Notes: generated from the letters alone by a model not told the origin. 64,000 nucleotides of DNA from Diorhabda sublineata (GCF_026230105.1 NC_079484.1:4789805-4853804), one strand, 5' to 3'. Shown: positions 11,507 to 24,706, counted from the first letter of the stretch. Made by a program: numbers and translations.

Positions 11507-11512
11507 AATAAA
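11507..11512 (+). promoter_or_regulatory. Poly(A) signal AATAAA for TLDc gene
   Basis: AATAAA begins 22 bp after the TLDc stop codon, giving a very short 3' UTR. The transposase remnant starts directly downstream. Confidence 0.55.
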
Positions 11513-11529
11513 TATTAGCACTGTTAAGT

Positions 11530-12500
11530 TTCACCTCCGCGTCATGATCAATTTTCGAGCCACAAAGTGTCTCAAAAGAAAGAGTTTATTTCTTGAAAAT
11601 AACATCGCCCAAATATAAACCATCGAGCTTCAAAATGAAGGCTCTGCAAGTATTGTCCGCAATGGCTGCCATTTCGTGACGGATATTTTCTTTTAATTGT
11701 GCCAGGGAAGTCAGTTTGTTAACGTAAACTTTAAATTTGACATAATTCCACGGGAAAAATCCATGAGTGTTAAATCGGGACTGCCTGGCGGTCAACTTAT
11801 GTCACTTCTCCTAGATATCAATTTGCCAGGAAAAAAATTTCACAAACTCGTGGCAGAGGACGTGTGTGTGAAACGGCTCCATTCCTTTGGAACCATGTTA
11901 TTTGGTTATAACCATTATAGTTTTGCAGTTTATGAACAGAGAAGTCTTCTAATAACTAAACATTACGTTCTGAATTCAATGTAACTGTGCCTCCTCTTTC
12001 ATCTTCAAGAAAATCACTTCAGAAGAATGTAGAGGTTTCTGATGTTGTGTTTTGGATTGGTTGCACTCCAGTAGCGGCTTGTGCTTGTTAACGTCTCCAT
12101 TAAGACGAAAATCAGCCTCATCCGAACACAAGTGAACATTGGAAAGCTCTCTATCATCTAGTTTACGAAGTCAAGCCTCTGATCAGCATCCAGAGGCTTC
12201 AATTCTTTCGTCAACTAATTTTGTAAGGTTGCATAGACAAATCTTTGTGTAAAATGCGAAATATTGATCTATACACGATTTAGGAGAAGTATTCGACCGT
12301 TCTAGAAGAAATTGGACGCACGGATTTTGGTTTATTCAGTTTTTTCAATTTCTCGAACCATTTCTCAATCAGTCGGACTCCTGGCGCATCATTTAAGTGA
12401 CAAACATTGCGATAACTTCTCAAGAGCCAAGCTTCCGATTGACATACGTCCCGCGCCCCTCCGAATAACTGCATTCACGCAATAAGCAATTGAACTTTTT
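11530..12500 (-). mobile_element. IS630/mariner-like transposase remnant, second family
   Basis: On the minus strand the N-terminal segment at 12280-12474 reads SEAWLLRSYRNVCHLNDAPG and then LIEKWFEKLKKLNKPKSVRP, an HTH region. Near 12080-12150 a LCSDEADFRLNGDVNKHK block gives the first catalytic Asp. The C-terminus at 11586-11795 includes TLD-equivalent FFPWNYVKFKVYVNKLTSL, LKENIRHEMAAI and the terminal LGDVIFKK. Frameshifts separate the pieces, and the central part, including the second Asp, is damaged. Its sequence differs from the transposase at 8.1-9.9 kb, so it is a separate family. It lies about 45 bp downstream of the TLDc stop, in the opposite orientation. Confidence 0.8.
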
Positions 12501-12609
12501 TTGAGACATATTATTATTTTTACCGGCGTTTTCTTTTGTTTTAGGAGGATGTAGAAACTCGCGTTAAACAGTGGTGCATATCAGGGATGGAGCAAAAAAA
12601 CATATTATT

Positions 12610-14700
12610 TTTACAAACTAATAAAAAAAAGATTTACATTTAGCCGGAGCTTTAGTCATAGTACCAATGAAACACAACTGCACAACTATATTTGTTGGAA
12701 ACATCTAAAAGAAAAAAAATATTGTAGAAAAAAATGAAGATATATTTATTGTAGAGAGGTAATGGCTGCCGTACACTTATTATGGCTCGTTAAAATTAGT
12801 TTTTTATGAATAAATAATGTTATTATTGAATAAATTGTTAACGGTATATTATACAGTGTACGCTTAAATAGTTCGTCAGATACCAATAATGGCAAAATTA
12901 CCGGAAAATCATTTCCAAATATTTATATTGGTCTCTTTATAATCCAAATACTTATTTAGAAACTTAGTAAATACGTTTAAGGAAATTATAAAAATATATA
13001 ACTATAATTATTAACATTAATGTATATATTCAAAAAATTTATGTGGATATCTGGCAAGAAGCTCCTCAAATATATTGTTTAATACATTTAAGGGGTATCT
13101 GTATGTCATTTTTATAACTAAATAGGGAATTATCGGAACAAAACCGAATTTACTTACCTTTTAATGAAAAAGACTTTAAAAAATAGAGTTGCGATCAAAT
13201 TCTTACTAACTGTAACGAGGTCAATGAAATAACAAACAAAAAACATTATTATTACTTTTATTGCCTATAAGCTCACAAAAATTTTTTTCGAGAAATACTG
13301 AACTAATGTTTTTTGAATGAAATTTTTCTCAAGTAAAATTTTTTCGTAGCATTAACACCGTTTTCCATGAATTCCAGTAGATATAAAACAACAACATCGC
13401 TGTCCGAACTTTCCAACATACCTAGACCAGAATATATTTTCGAAACAGCCTCTTCGATTGCATTTTCTTTCTTCTAACGATTCTTATATTATGTATATAA
13501 AATTTTTCTAATCCCACTCCACATAGATTTAAAGTATATAAATAAGTACAGGATCCGTAGCAGTCAAGGTTCTTGTACTATATTATTCGTATGTATGAAA
13601 TTTATTCGCCCCATCAGTTTGACACTATTTTTGACAGATTTTCATTCAAATTTCCACATTCATTGGAAGAAAGTGAAGTAAAACTATTCAAAACAACTCA
13701 TATTAGTAGTAAAAATGAAAATATTTAGGCACACGATAAGGTAACAGTAGCCACAACGTCAAGACCCAACTTTTCATATGTTTTTTGGGTTCACTGAACC
13801 AATGTTGCCATATTATAACTAAAATTAACGAGAAAATGTAACACAAATACGCTTCCTTATAGAAACTAATTATTATTCATTTATAATTGAGTCTAATACT
13901 AAAAACTAAGATTTGTTATGTATAAGAGGATATTGAATTCAATAAAAACGTAAATTTTTCTTTGAACGTAACAACGTGGCAACACTTAAATATAATTAAG
14001 AACGCGCGCTAACGCTGCTAAAAGTTTTCGTGACTTGTACAGTCTTTTGCAAGAGATTTATCCCAAATTCGATTTTGACCTTTACACATTCTATTATTGA
14101 AACAAAATTACTAAAATATTAATTTTTTTAAATATTCATATCAGATTTATACAAATTTAAAACACATACGTTTAATAGATCAATACGGAGTAAATGATTT
14201 ATGAAAGGACAAATTTTTTTATGCTAATTTACCAAATTTGTTATAATGCTAAATCTCGACTGCAGTACTTCCAAAAGTTCAGACCCTTCCATCATAACAT
14301 CGATATCTTATTTGCATTTAAATATAAATTTACTTCTTTAGACGTATTAGAATTACAAAGCTTGCCAGATTTTTTACATTTGCACTTATCATCATATTCA
14401 CCACTCAATTTGGAAAATATCCCAACTTGTAATGTTAAATGTGATCAATATCACGACTATTTAAATCAGATTATTTAATAAGTCTTCAAATTTACAGTTA
14501 TTCATTACTTAATATCTGTAAAAGTTATACAGATCTTAAACAGCATCATAAAATATAATTGAAGTAAATTGCATACCAGAAGCTACGCCTTTTATAAGTA
14601 TAACACCATCTTCAACACTGATGGATGATCAGATTTAAATGAACGAACCCTTATGACTGCCCTGCCTTATTGGGCCAGTAGAATACAGTTTTACAGGTTT
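12610..14700. other. Intergenic, AT-rich, no gene recognised
   Basis: No known protein family is visible on either strand. A 94-residue open frame at 14194-14478 (+) has mixed composition and two Cys near its end, but no recognised domain and no clear neighbour; I cannot assign it and it may be chance. Confidence 0.4.
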
Positions 14701-14714
14701 TTTTTTGAGTAGTT

Positions 14715-15040
14715 ACTACCTAATCTAACCCAACCGAACCTTTTTTTGCCCTATAAGATAGGATGGAAGTTAATACCTTCCTCGAAGCGGGTAGTGCGAT
14801 TCTGTAAGTTCGTGTGGGACTTTAACCGCACTAAACCACCCTCCTCTAGCACACCATGGGAGTTCAGTACTCTGGGAAGATATGTATATGTCATAACGTC
14901 GACGTACATCCCAAACCCAACCGAACCTAACCCAACGGAACCATTATTTGTTTTCTTAGTATCCATAATATTAAGTAATTTGAAATTAAAACGCTGAGGC
15001 GTACCAACCATTATTCACGTGGTTAGGTAAGGGACTTTTA
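14715..15040. repeat. GC-richer insert with AACC-rich flanks, likely a transposon fragment
   Basis: The block is less AT-rich than its surroundings. It contains runs such as TAACCCAACCGAACC (14725-14739) and CCCAAACCCAACCGAACCTA (14910-14929). Open frames exist on both strands (14746-14997 + and 14751-15011 -). The composition and repeated AACC flanks suggest a transposable-element piece, but I do not recognise the family. Confidence 0.35.
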
Positions 15041-15049
15041 TCACCCCTT

Positions 15050-16290
15050 TACGAGTTGTAACCAGTAAATTTGATAAATATGAAATAATTTGTCATATTT
15101 ACCAAATTCAGTGGTGATTTTATATAAGCATCGAATTTATTACTTAACATAATATATAAGTTGAAGATTTTGACTAAATAACTAGAAAACATGCTGTCAA
15201 AATCAAAATAATCTCAAACAAATATTATTGTTCGGGTAATTTTGCCTTCAAAACTCAAAGTATTTTTTAAACAGAGATTACTTATGCAGATCAATGTAGC
15301 TTTGATTTTTTTTTACTTTTTACTTTCCAAATGTGGAATTTTAGTTTACCTAGTCATTTTTTTTTGTTAATCTGGTAACCAGATGGTTGAAAGTATGTGT
15401 GGTGTATTATTGAAATGTGTATGTTTACTGTTAACGTAAGTACAATCCCTGCAACTCGGCGTTCCGAAAGAGTTTCTACAATAATGTTCAATTTCATCAT
15501 TTCCAAGGCAATCAACTCCGATTTTTGTATGTGATAACAACAGTATTATGATATATGTTCAATTTTGACTAATATTCAGGGCAGTCACATGAAAATATAA
15601 GAATATCACATAATTTCAAGTCGCTTGGAATAATCTTGGATCAAATTGCTTATTTAAAAAGCCGAGATGCATGGAAAAAACTTGGGTTTGTCGCTTAGCT
15701 TACAACGAATGACTGTTAGTAGTTTAGTTAGGGGAACCACTTGAAGAAGTCAATTTGTGGTTTTTTAAGTGTTTTTTTTAAATAAGTTTTAATTTAAAGT
15801 GTTATATACATATAATAAAATTTAATGAACCAATAAAGTTTTCAGTAGTAGGCAAGATTTTTTATACAGTTTCTCCCCCTTATAACGCATTTTCATATTT
15901 CGCGATTTCCATCCCCAGTATAATACGGGAATTCTCCCATATAAGTATGTCCAACATACAGTTCATAATTAGTTTTGCGTCGTATAAACATAAAACTTTG
16001 CAAAACAGGTATTGAACTAGTCCTTGTAGATTACCTAAACCTGTGATACCACCCATTTTATACTTGGCAAGGTCCTAATTCACACTTGTTTGTTTCCAGT
16101 GCATGTTTAACTCACTTCATTTTTACTGTATAAACTGACAGTTGGTGAGTTGAACTATTCACCAAATTAAGAACCAGTAAAACATTGTTTACATTCTTTC
16201 ACCATTTCAAAAATTTGTTTTATCAATTATGATTTAAAATCACTTTTAACACAAATACCATACAATGTTTTTTGTATAACTGCCCTATTT
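15050..16290. other. Intergenic, nothing recognised
   Basis: AT-rich sequence with poly-T runs; no coding or RNA signal seen on either strand. Confidence 0.4.
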
Positions 16291-16309
16291 CGATAATAAA
16301 ACGCTGGCT

Positions 16310-16390
16310 TATAGCGTCAAAAGAAATCACGTGATGTAATTTCGACTGGAGCGCCATCTTAAATTGACGCAGCGTCAATTATAAGTGCGG
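16310..16390. repeat. Dispersed repeat also present inverted at 42.04-42.12 kb
   Basis: AAATCACGTGATGTAATTTC, then GACTGGAGCGCCATCTTAAA and TTGACGCAGCGTC here correspond, in reverse complement, to 42050-42115 (GACGCTGCATCAATTTAAGA, GACGCTCCAGTGGAAATTAT, CCACGTGAC). About 70-80 bp are shared with several mismatches. The copies are non-coding. Confidence 0.6.
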
Positions 16391-16839
16391 CTAGTTTCAA
16401 AGAGCTGTAAAAACACCAAAATAGGCCACTTTCAACAATAGTTTATTCGATTAATATATTATATTAAGTTATTGATATAAAATATTTACCCCGTAGTTCA
16501 TTGCACATTTCAGAACAGATGATAACATGGGTTAAGGTTCTTAGTATTGACATTGCGTTAATTTAAAATAATGCTCCAGTCCTCACATGTCCTCATTTAA
16601 GGCTGAGCTGAAAAAATATTTAACACGCTTCCTCGTACACAATCAGTGTTGGCTGTTATTAAAAAGTCAGTTGTACACAAAATATTTCATCTATTGATAA
16701 CGAACAACACACCCAAGTTCTTATCTATCATGATTTGTCAGTTTTCAATTGAGGCTACAAAATCTTGAATTATAGCCTTAGATTCATAAATTAATTTCTG
16801 GGACACATCAATATAACAATAAACAAAATTATTTCGCAA

Positions 16840-17046
16840 CGATTTAAATTCTTACGGCTTGTGGTTCTCCTTATGATTACCCATTTCTGGTACTACCTAG
16901 TAACTCTTGAATTCTAGGATAAGCAGTATCAATCAATAAAAAATTTTATTAACATAAATATTTTGAACTGATTCAAATTCTAGCTACTTGTGGTTCTCCT
17001 TGTAATTATCCATTTCTGGTATTACCTAGTAACAATGACATTCTAT
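16840..17046. repeat. Two-copy direct repeat, about 128-bp offset
   Basis: TTGTGGTTCTCCTTATGATT at 16859 recurs as TTGTGGTTCTCCTTGTAATT at 16987, followed in both by CCATTTCTGGTA(C/T)TACCTAGTAAC. This is a simple local tandem duplication without coding content. Confidence 0.7.
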
Positions 17047-17949
17047 CTACTCTAACTGATCAATTCTAAAGTGTAGAAATTTAAATTTTTTTTGTTATTA
17101 AATTTACTTTCGACAATTCTATGATTTTTCTTTCAATACAGTATAATTATTAAAATAGTATATGAATGATATAATTTACCAGAAAGTAGGATTCAAAAAA
17201 GAAAATTACTTGATTAAGTATGTGGAAATTATTTGTATTTTCAATAATTTAAAGTTTCCTCAAAACATGTAATTTGGGACTTGATTAATTATTGATAACC
17301 TACCTTAGCCCCTTCTTAGTGAACATTCTATCTACATGTTGCAAAAAGTATGCTAAGGTTGAAAAGCTACTGAAACGACCTTTTACTACTATATTTTATT
17401 ATATTCTGTTTTTTTCCTATTCTCATTTTTAATTTTTCTTTCCAACTGTTAGTAAAAAGACTGGAAATGATCAGTTAAGTGTAATAAATGATATATTCCA
17501 TAGAATGTTGACTTATATCTATGCAGCCAGATTATTAAATGTATGATTGTGTTGTAACAATTATTAATTGTTGGAATATTATCTTGGCTGTAGTCTATAA
17601 TCGATTTGTCAATTAGGTGCGTAGTAACCATGCCATATCAATTGTCAATTTGATGATTTTAACATTTAGAGGCTGTTATGCGGACTGCTCATCCCCACCT
17701 CATTTTGATTATTCGTGATTAATCTATTATGTCCTAATTAATTAATATTGTACTTCATTAAATCTCCAAAATAAATTAAAAATAGGCAAATTGTTTCTCC
17801 ACGATAATCGTGGTATTTAAAAATAAATATAACCTAACCATCCTGATAGAGAAAAGAATATTTGGATTTTGAGAAAAAACAGAAGAAACAACAGACAAGT
17901 TGAAAATACAAAAACATAACTAAAAAAATATAATTCAACTACTTATAAG

Positions 17950-18440
17950 TAAAGATAGTTCAAGCAGTCAATGACACGACAAAGAAAAAATGAAAAAATT
18001 TTGAAAGGGGATATCTCTTGGTGAAACTAAAATTAAAAATTATAATCCTCATTAAATTGAACAAAATAAAGCTACACAAGACCCAGATCAGACCAGTGGG
18101 CACAATACAATGGAAAACCACAGGAAAGAAAGAACTGAAAATAGGTACTTGAAATATTGGGACCAAACTTAATTGCAAATGTGGAAAATTGTGAAAAGAA
18201 TGACAAAGAGATAGGATTAGAACTAGCAAAAGGCGACAAAAGAATCAATACTACTCAACTAAACTGTGCATAATAATAATATGATCAAGAAAGCAATATA
18301 ATGATTTCCACTAGGACCAGAAGAAGGACAGACCGAAGAAGACCTGCAGAAAAGATTTGGATATGGAAAATTGGAAACTGAAGACTAATAAAACAATTGG
18401 TTGGAATATATAGGAATGGAAAAATTAACAAAACCTAAGA
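17950..18440 (+). mobile_element. Highly decayed LINE remnant
   Basis: On the plus strand near 18130-18190 the translation KELKIGT-stop-NIGTK followed by CGKL resembles the start of an APE-type endonuclease (LKIGTWNVRTL...GKLEN). Near 18330-18380 RPKKTCRKDLDMENWKLKT resembles the GRPKKRW...DLxxxxxxNW tail of RTE-like LINEs. The two ends sit only about 200 bp apart, so most of the element is deleted. Similarity is weak and unaligned. Confidence 0.35.
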
Positions 18441-18449
18441 TAATAGGTG

Positions 18450-20520
18450 AGGAATATGGTGAGCTTGAAATGTACAAAAGTATTTAACCACCTTATTACA
18501 AACGATAAATTTTGATGATGATTTTGATCATTGTATTACGTAACATTAATAGGACCTGTGTTACCCATATTCAACGAAATATTTAATAAGTAAATTCTAT
18601 GAATTGTGAACTTAATTTCATTATCACGATAAGTCTGATGAGGTGTCTGCCTTGTTGATTAGATTTACCTTAGGTTTGCTTATCCTATTAGCAAATGGCG
18701 GCAGTCCGTACATTTCACATTGGTTGTCACGGAATATACCAATAACTCTTCATTTGGAGTAACTTGGAATTGTACGTATATTCGTGACATTCTTTTAATC
18801 TTAGTGTAGCAAAACTTGATGTTAAAAGTTGTGTACTATAACATTAAATATACTACTTATCTGTAAAAATTGATTGTATATAAAATATTAATATCAATAA
18901 ATTCCTATAGTTGTATTTTATTTTTCGTATTATTTCATTACCCTTCAATTTTCCAATATCCTTATTATAATGCATCAGTAATTACAAAATCAATGTAGGC
19001 ACAAGCAACAGTTTCCATTTACAACTTGTAAAAGTTTATCTAACAATTATCAGATAATTTGGAATATATGGTACCATTGATGATATTCATACTAAACATA
19101 CTTGTCAATACCAATATCAACACTCAAAATTATACTGTTTGGTTCTTTGTATGTCACTGGTTCATACCAGGCTCGAAGGACCAGTCAGTAAAATAATTGT
19201 GTTTGTATAGCAGTAGTAAACAGTATGTATAAATATAGAAAATAGAAATTTGTTTTAACCACAATAGTTGTTGAAGCTTGTTTCACAAATGAATATATTA
19301 AAAGAAAGTATGCTAATTAAAAGAAAAAATATATTATGTGTATGTGTAGTACTAGGAGAAAAGTATTTCTCATGAGAATTAGAATCCAATGTTTAATGAA
19401 ACTGGTCAAGCTACAATCATTTTGCAAACAAATTACAATTATTCAAAGGCAAATTGAGGAGGTGCAAAAGGTCCTGCTATGTTAAGCTTCTCACTTTATC
19501 TAAGAACCCCTCCTTATCCTTATAACAAAACATTTAAATATTCACATATAAATGTTGTTGATAAAAATATCAAATATCCAGTGTACGTATTATTGTTCTC
19601 TATAAAATTGAAGGTACCTGGTCAATATAGAATAGAATAGTCATCTTAAATCAGTAAGTTTTTATGTAAGTTTTAAGATCTACTCTACATGTATTCAATT
19701 AACCAACAATCAAGTATCAAATAAATTTTAGGTCTCTTCTGTTATAAAATTAGTTTTTATAAGTTTTGAAAAATAGATAAAAATTTTGACGTTTCGACCA
19801 CTTTCAGTCTATCAAAATATAAATGAATAAATACTTAATACAACATTCAAAATACAAGCAAAAAGTCAAGTAAATTGCACAAATTCGTATGTTACGTAAA
19901 AACTATTTTAGCGTCAATGTTTATAAATAAATTAAGCATGCAAAACAAAGATTATTATTATTACTCTAGAGTACATTAAGTATTAATTACATACCACTCC
20001 AATACGAAGTTAATTTAAAAATTCCTTTGAAATTGACATGACAATTTCAATTTTGACGTTTTTGTTCGTGATATATACTAGGTAACATTCTGATTTGTCT
20101 TTTTATTTCTTACACGTATCAAAAATAATAAGTCACTTTGTTTGAAATATAATTATTTCAAATCATTTATTCTCTAATTTCTTCGGTTAAACACAATTCT
20201 CATGCACAAACGTTGTCACTATTTCAAAATGGCGTTAAACTAATGACGTCATACCTGCGGCCAAAATACTGATGTATATTTAGCGTTAAGCAGTAGTCAC
20301 CTAGCTTTATAAAAATTGTTTTTACTTTTATTTCTATAATTAATTACGCCTACTTTATCAAAAAATTCATAAAAACGTAAATGTTTCCAATTATATGTCT
20401 GAACAAATACGAGGCTGTATAATTACAAGATACTAAAAAAGAAGATGAAGGTTAGAGAACATATCAATGATATGTTCTATGGGTTGAGTATAACCTGGAA
20501 CGTATGTGTATATCAACAAA
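18450..20520. other. Intergenic upstream of DHX16
   Basis: AT-rich. Near 19119-19190 there is a degraded member of the dispersed family with AACACTCAAAATTATACTG, followed by an inverted pair TGGTTCTTTG / CGAAGGACCA. No gene seen. Confidence 0.4.
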
Positions 20521-20536
20521 GCTTTGAAATTTAAAA

Positions 20537-23500
20537 ATGAGCCGACAAGGTACAAGTAGACGATATAACTCGGATTCTGACTCTGATAGTGTCGATAGCG
20601 CTGAGGAAGCCAGAAGAAAAGATTTGAAAGAAAGAGATGAGTTTGCAACTCGACTTAAAAAACGAGATGAAGAACGAACAAGAAACATTGTTCATAATTC
20701 AGATAAACGAGCATACGAAGAAGCAGCTAAAAGACTTAAGTTGGACAATGCAGAAAGAGAAAAACTTATTCCTATGCTTAGAGTTGCTTCAAGGCGAAAG
20801 TATTTGGAGAAAAGGAAAGATGATAAGTTGCAAGAATTGGAAGCTGATATAGCAGATGATGAATACCTATTTGAAGAAGAAATGTAAGTTTTCTGATAGT
20901 TAAAATTTAGACACTTTGTGCTGTGTGTTTATTTCTTAACTCGGCTAGTATATTAAACAGGTTTTGTTGCTTTTAGGAATTGTTTGCTAACTTATGTGAT
21001 TTTAGTTTAACAGTAAGGGAAAAGAAGGAACGTCAACACAAAAAAGAACTGTTGAGACTTGCTCAAGAACATGAAAAAGCTAGAGAACTCGAACGGGTCC
21101 AGAGGTATCATATGCCCAGAGATTTGGGAAAAGATTCCACTGCTGATTATATTGAAGTGGATGAATTGGAGAAAGTACCACAGTCAGAACAAAAAAAATG
21201 GGAGAAAGATCAAATGGCATCTGCTGTATTCAAATTCGGAGCCAAAGATGCTATTAAAAAAGAGGAATATGAACTGTTATTGGAAGATCAAATTACTTTC
21301 ATTCAAGCATTGCAAATGCCAGGTGGGTTACCTCATATACCATTATTTTCGGGTACATTCCTATTTTATGCAGTTACCTCAAGCTGTTAGCTGGAAATAC
21401 TTTTAAAGAATTTGAGTTTATTTATATGGCAGTTTATGGCTTTATGAATGCTGTAATTTGAAGCATAGCACCAAATGTATCTTATTTATTAAAAAAAATT
21501 CCTACAAATTGATTCTATTACATAAATTATATGAGGTGGGCTCAAATGTAATTAAATGATCATTTTCTGTATATTATGAACTTGAAATAGATTCTGGATT
21601 GAAATAAAAAAATTTTCATTTCATTTGCTGAAAAAAATTACTTTTTCCGTTTTTAGAATAAAAATAAATATATACGGGGTACGTTCAAATGATATTTCTA
21701 TTATTTTTCGAATGATTGTTCCCCGTACTTAATAAATTTTTAAGATTTTCACGCTCTAAATGAAAAAAATTGTAATTTTATTTATTGAAACTATTTCTCA
21801 CAAATGTTTTTATGTGAAATTATTCATATGGGGGGAATTCAAATAATCATTGAATGTCTGTTCCCTGTATATTTTGAATTTGGTATAAATTAACCATTGA
21901 AATAATAAAAATTGTTATTTCTTTAATTCAGAAAATGTTTTCTAAGTTTTTTCCAAAAATAAATATACAGGGTAGGTTCAAATGCTATTTTTATCATATT
22001 TCCAATTTTTAAATGAACCTTCCCCGCATCCTATTTCTAATTTACCTATCAACATATTACTCAATTTAAATTTTACATTACTTTCAATTGATACAGTAGC
22101 ACCTTATTCATTTAGGTCTAACTGAAAAAAAAGAACCTGAACTAACTGAGTCAGAAAAGAAGAAATTAACAATAGAAGAAACCAAGAAAAGTCTCCCAAT
22201 ATATCCATTCAAAGATGATTTAATTCAAGCTATTAGGGAACACCAGATTCTAATCATTGAAGGTGAAACAGGTTCTGGTAAAACTACACAGATACCACAG
22301 TATCTGTATGAAGCTGGATTTACAGAAGATGGTGAATATAATAAATTTCTGAATACAAGTAGAATATGTTATTTCTTTTCATTTTAAAACATTTTCAGGT
22401 AAAATGATTGGTTGCACTCAACCAAGAAGAGTAGCAGCCATGTCAGTAGCAGCGAGAGTAGCAGAAGAAATGGGTGTAAAACTTGGCAATGAGGTAGGTT
22501 ACGCTATTAGATTTGAGGACTGCACTTCGGAGAGGACAGTTATTAAATATATGACCGATGGTACTCTACACAGAGAATTTCTATCTGAACCAGACTTAGC
22601 TTCATATAGCGTCATGATTATCGACGAAGCACATGAAAGGACATTGCACACAGACATACTATTTGGTTTGGTTAAAGATATAGCAAGATTTAGACCAGAG
22701 TTAAAATTATTAATATCCAGTGCAACTCTCGATGTTACCAAGTTTTCAGAATTTTTCGATGATGCTCCAGTATATCAAATTCCGGGTAGAAGATTCCCTG
22801 TTGATATCTATTACACGAAAGCTCCTGAAGCAGATTATGTTGATGCATGTGTTGTATCTGTCTTACAAATCCACGTAACTCAACCTTTGGGAGATATATT
22901 AGTGTTTCTAACTGGTCAAGATGAAATAGAAACTTGTCACGAACTTTTGCAAGATAGAGTGCGCAGATTAGGTTCCAAAGTAAAGGAATTGATAATATTA
23001 CCTCTTTACGCTAACTTGCCCAGTGACATGCAAACAAAAATATTCGAGCCGACTCCTCGCGGTGCAAGAAAAGTTGTACTAGCTACTAATATAGCCGAAA
23101 CATCGCTAACAATAGATAACATTATTTATGTAATAGATCCAGGGTTTGCTAAACAAAACCATTTTAATTCAAGGACTGGCATGGAGAGTTTGATGGTTGT
23201 GCCTATTTCAAAAGCATCTGCAAATCAAAGAGCAGGTCGAGCTGGAAGAGTAGCAGCAGGAAAGTGTTTTAGGTTATACACCGCTTGGTCATACAAACAC
23301 GAATTAGAAGATAATACAGTTCCGGAAATTCAAAGGATTAATTTGGGGAATGCAGTTTTGATGTTAAAGGCATTAGGAATAAACGATTTGGTGCATTTTG
23401 ACTTTTTAGATCCTCCACCTCATGAAACCTTAGTCTTAGCTTTAGAACAATTATACGCCCTAGGGGCATTAAACCATCATGGAGAGTTGACAAAATTAGG

Positions 23501-24706
23501 AAGAAGAATGGCTGAATTGCCAGTAGATCCTATGATGGCCAAGATGATTTTAGCTTCTGAAAAGTAAGTAACAATTTACATTTACATTACATTTAAATTT
23601 TCATATTTTGTAAAACAAATTTTCCCGTTTCTTAGTATGTGGCAAAAGCATACAATAAACAGACTAATTTTTAAGATACCAATGCGCCGAAGAGATAGTA
23701 TCGATAGCTGCAATGTTATCAGTAAATGGAGCCATATTTTATAGGCCAAAAGACAAAATTATCCATGCAGATACTGCAAGAAAAAATTTCAATCATGTGG
23801 GAGGAGACCATTTAAGTCTTTTAAACGTTTACAACCAATGGAGGGACTCTGATTACTCTGTACAATGGTGTTATGAAAACTTTATACAATACAGGTAAGA
23901 TATTTTTGGATACGTTTTCAATAAACTTCATGGAAGACCAGGAAAGGGAACACACCACCTAAATTTTCGAAATAAATACAATTTATATACACAGATGATT
24001 CAAATACCACCAAACCAGCTAGCCCTGGAACCAAATACTGCCAGGCTTTCATCAAGGTGTTTAATAGGCAGAAATACTTTGATTGAAAGATTCATGGAAA
24101 TAAATTGTCCATACTTCACACAAGTAAAATCTAAATATAACTATCTTGAAGTTAATACTGGAACTAGAAGATGAGCTATAGACATCAACAACAGCTAGAT
24201 CCAAAAAAAACCTTAAGTGCAATGGATAATTTTTTGATTTCAAGTTATTTATTTTTTTAATATTTTTTATTCAAAATGATAGGTTAATTTGTTTAAGGTC
24301 TATGAAGAGAGCGCGAGATGTTAGGGAACAACTAGTAAATTTGATGACGAGGGTTGAAATTGAGATGGTGTCCAATGTATCAGAAACTGCCAATATCCGC
24401 AAAGCTATTACTTCTGGTTATTTTTACCACATAGCAAGATTTTCAAAAGGTGGAAGTTATAAGACGGTTAAACATAATCAGAGCGTCACCATTCACCCCA
24501 ATAGCGCCCTATTCGATTCTTTACCTAGATGGGTGCTTTACCATGAACTTGTTTTTACCACAAAAGAATTTATGAGACAAGTTATAGAGATTGAAAGTAA
24601 ATGGTTATTGGAGGTGGCGCCACATTATTATAAACAAAAGGAACTGGAAGATTCTACTAATAAGAAAATGCCAAAGACAGTAGGTCGAAGCACTAGGACT
24701 GATTAG
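20537..24706 (+). CDS. DHX16: DEAH-box pre-mRNA splicing helicase DHX16/Prp2
   Basis: Six exons: 20537-20883, 21006-21322, 22116-22331, 22399-23563, 23676-23894 and 24298-24706. They total 2673 nt, exactly 891 codons (890 aa), and all junction phases agree. The product is the ATP-dependent RNA helicase that remodels the activated spliceosome before the first splicing step. Visible motifs: motif I GETGSGKT (residues 271-278), CTQPRRVAA (Ia), DEAH (369-372), SAT (401-403), ATNIAETSLT and QRAGRAGR (570-577). These are followed by the winged-helix/ratchet and OB regions ending IESKWLLEVAPHYY. The N-terminus is Ser/Asp-rich, then charged and helical. It lacks the roughly 150-residue N-terminal extension of the human protein (about 1041 aa) and is close to the fly length (about 894). 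An in-frame TGA at 20525 precedes the ATG. No canonical AATAAA is close behind the stop. Confidence 0.96.
21323..22115. repeat. DHX16 intron 2 with three spaced hairpin modules
   Basis: Three modules at about 21670-21730, 21826-21880 and 21960-22030 each begin with a TACGGGG/TATGGGG/TACAGGG-type box followed by TTCAAAT. Each ends with the inverted counterpart (GTTCCCCGTA, GTTCCCTGTA, CTTCCCCGCA). Spacing is about 135-155 bp, and the AT-rich spacers also resemble one another. They look like diverged tandem copies of one short palindromic repeat. Confidence 0.6.

Noticed and set aside
14715..14940. Telomeric (TTAGG)n repeat
   Set aside because: The AACC-rich runs are irregular (CCCAACCGAACC) and do not form a TTAGG tandem.
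16560..16680. LINE C-terminal tail (SFKAELKKYL)
   Set aside because: The short match resembles a common LINE tail, but nothing else around it supports a LINE.
20980..21005. DHX16 coding upstream of 21006 in exon 2
   Set aside because: The open frame extends left, but the acceptor TTTTAG at 21005 joins exon 1 in phase and gives the conserved EEEILTVREKKERQ; the extra residues do not fit the family.
22499..22741. Antisense open frame inside DHX16 exon 4
   Set aside because: It lies wholly opposite a strongly conserved helicase exon and has no family resemblance, so it is a shadow frame.
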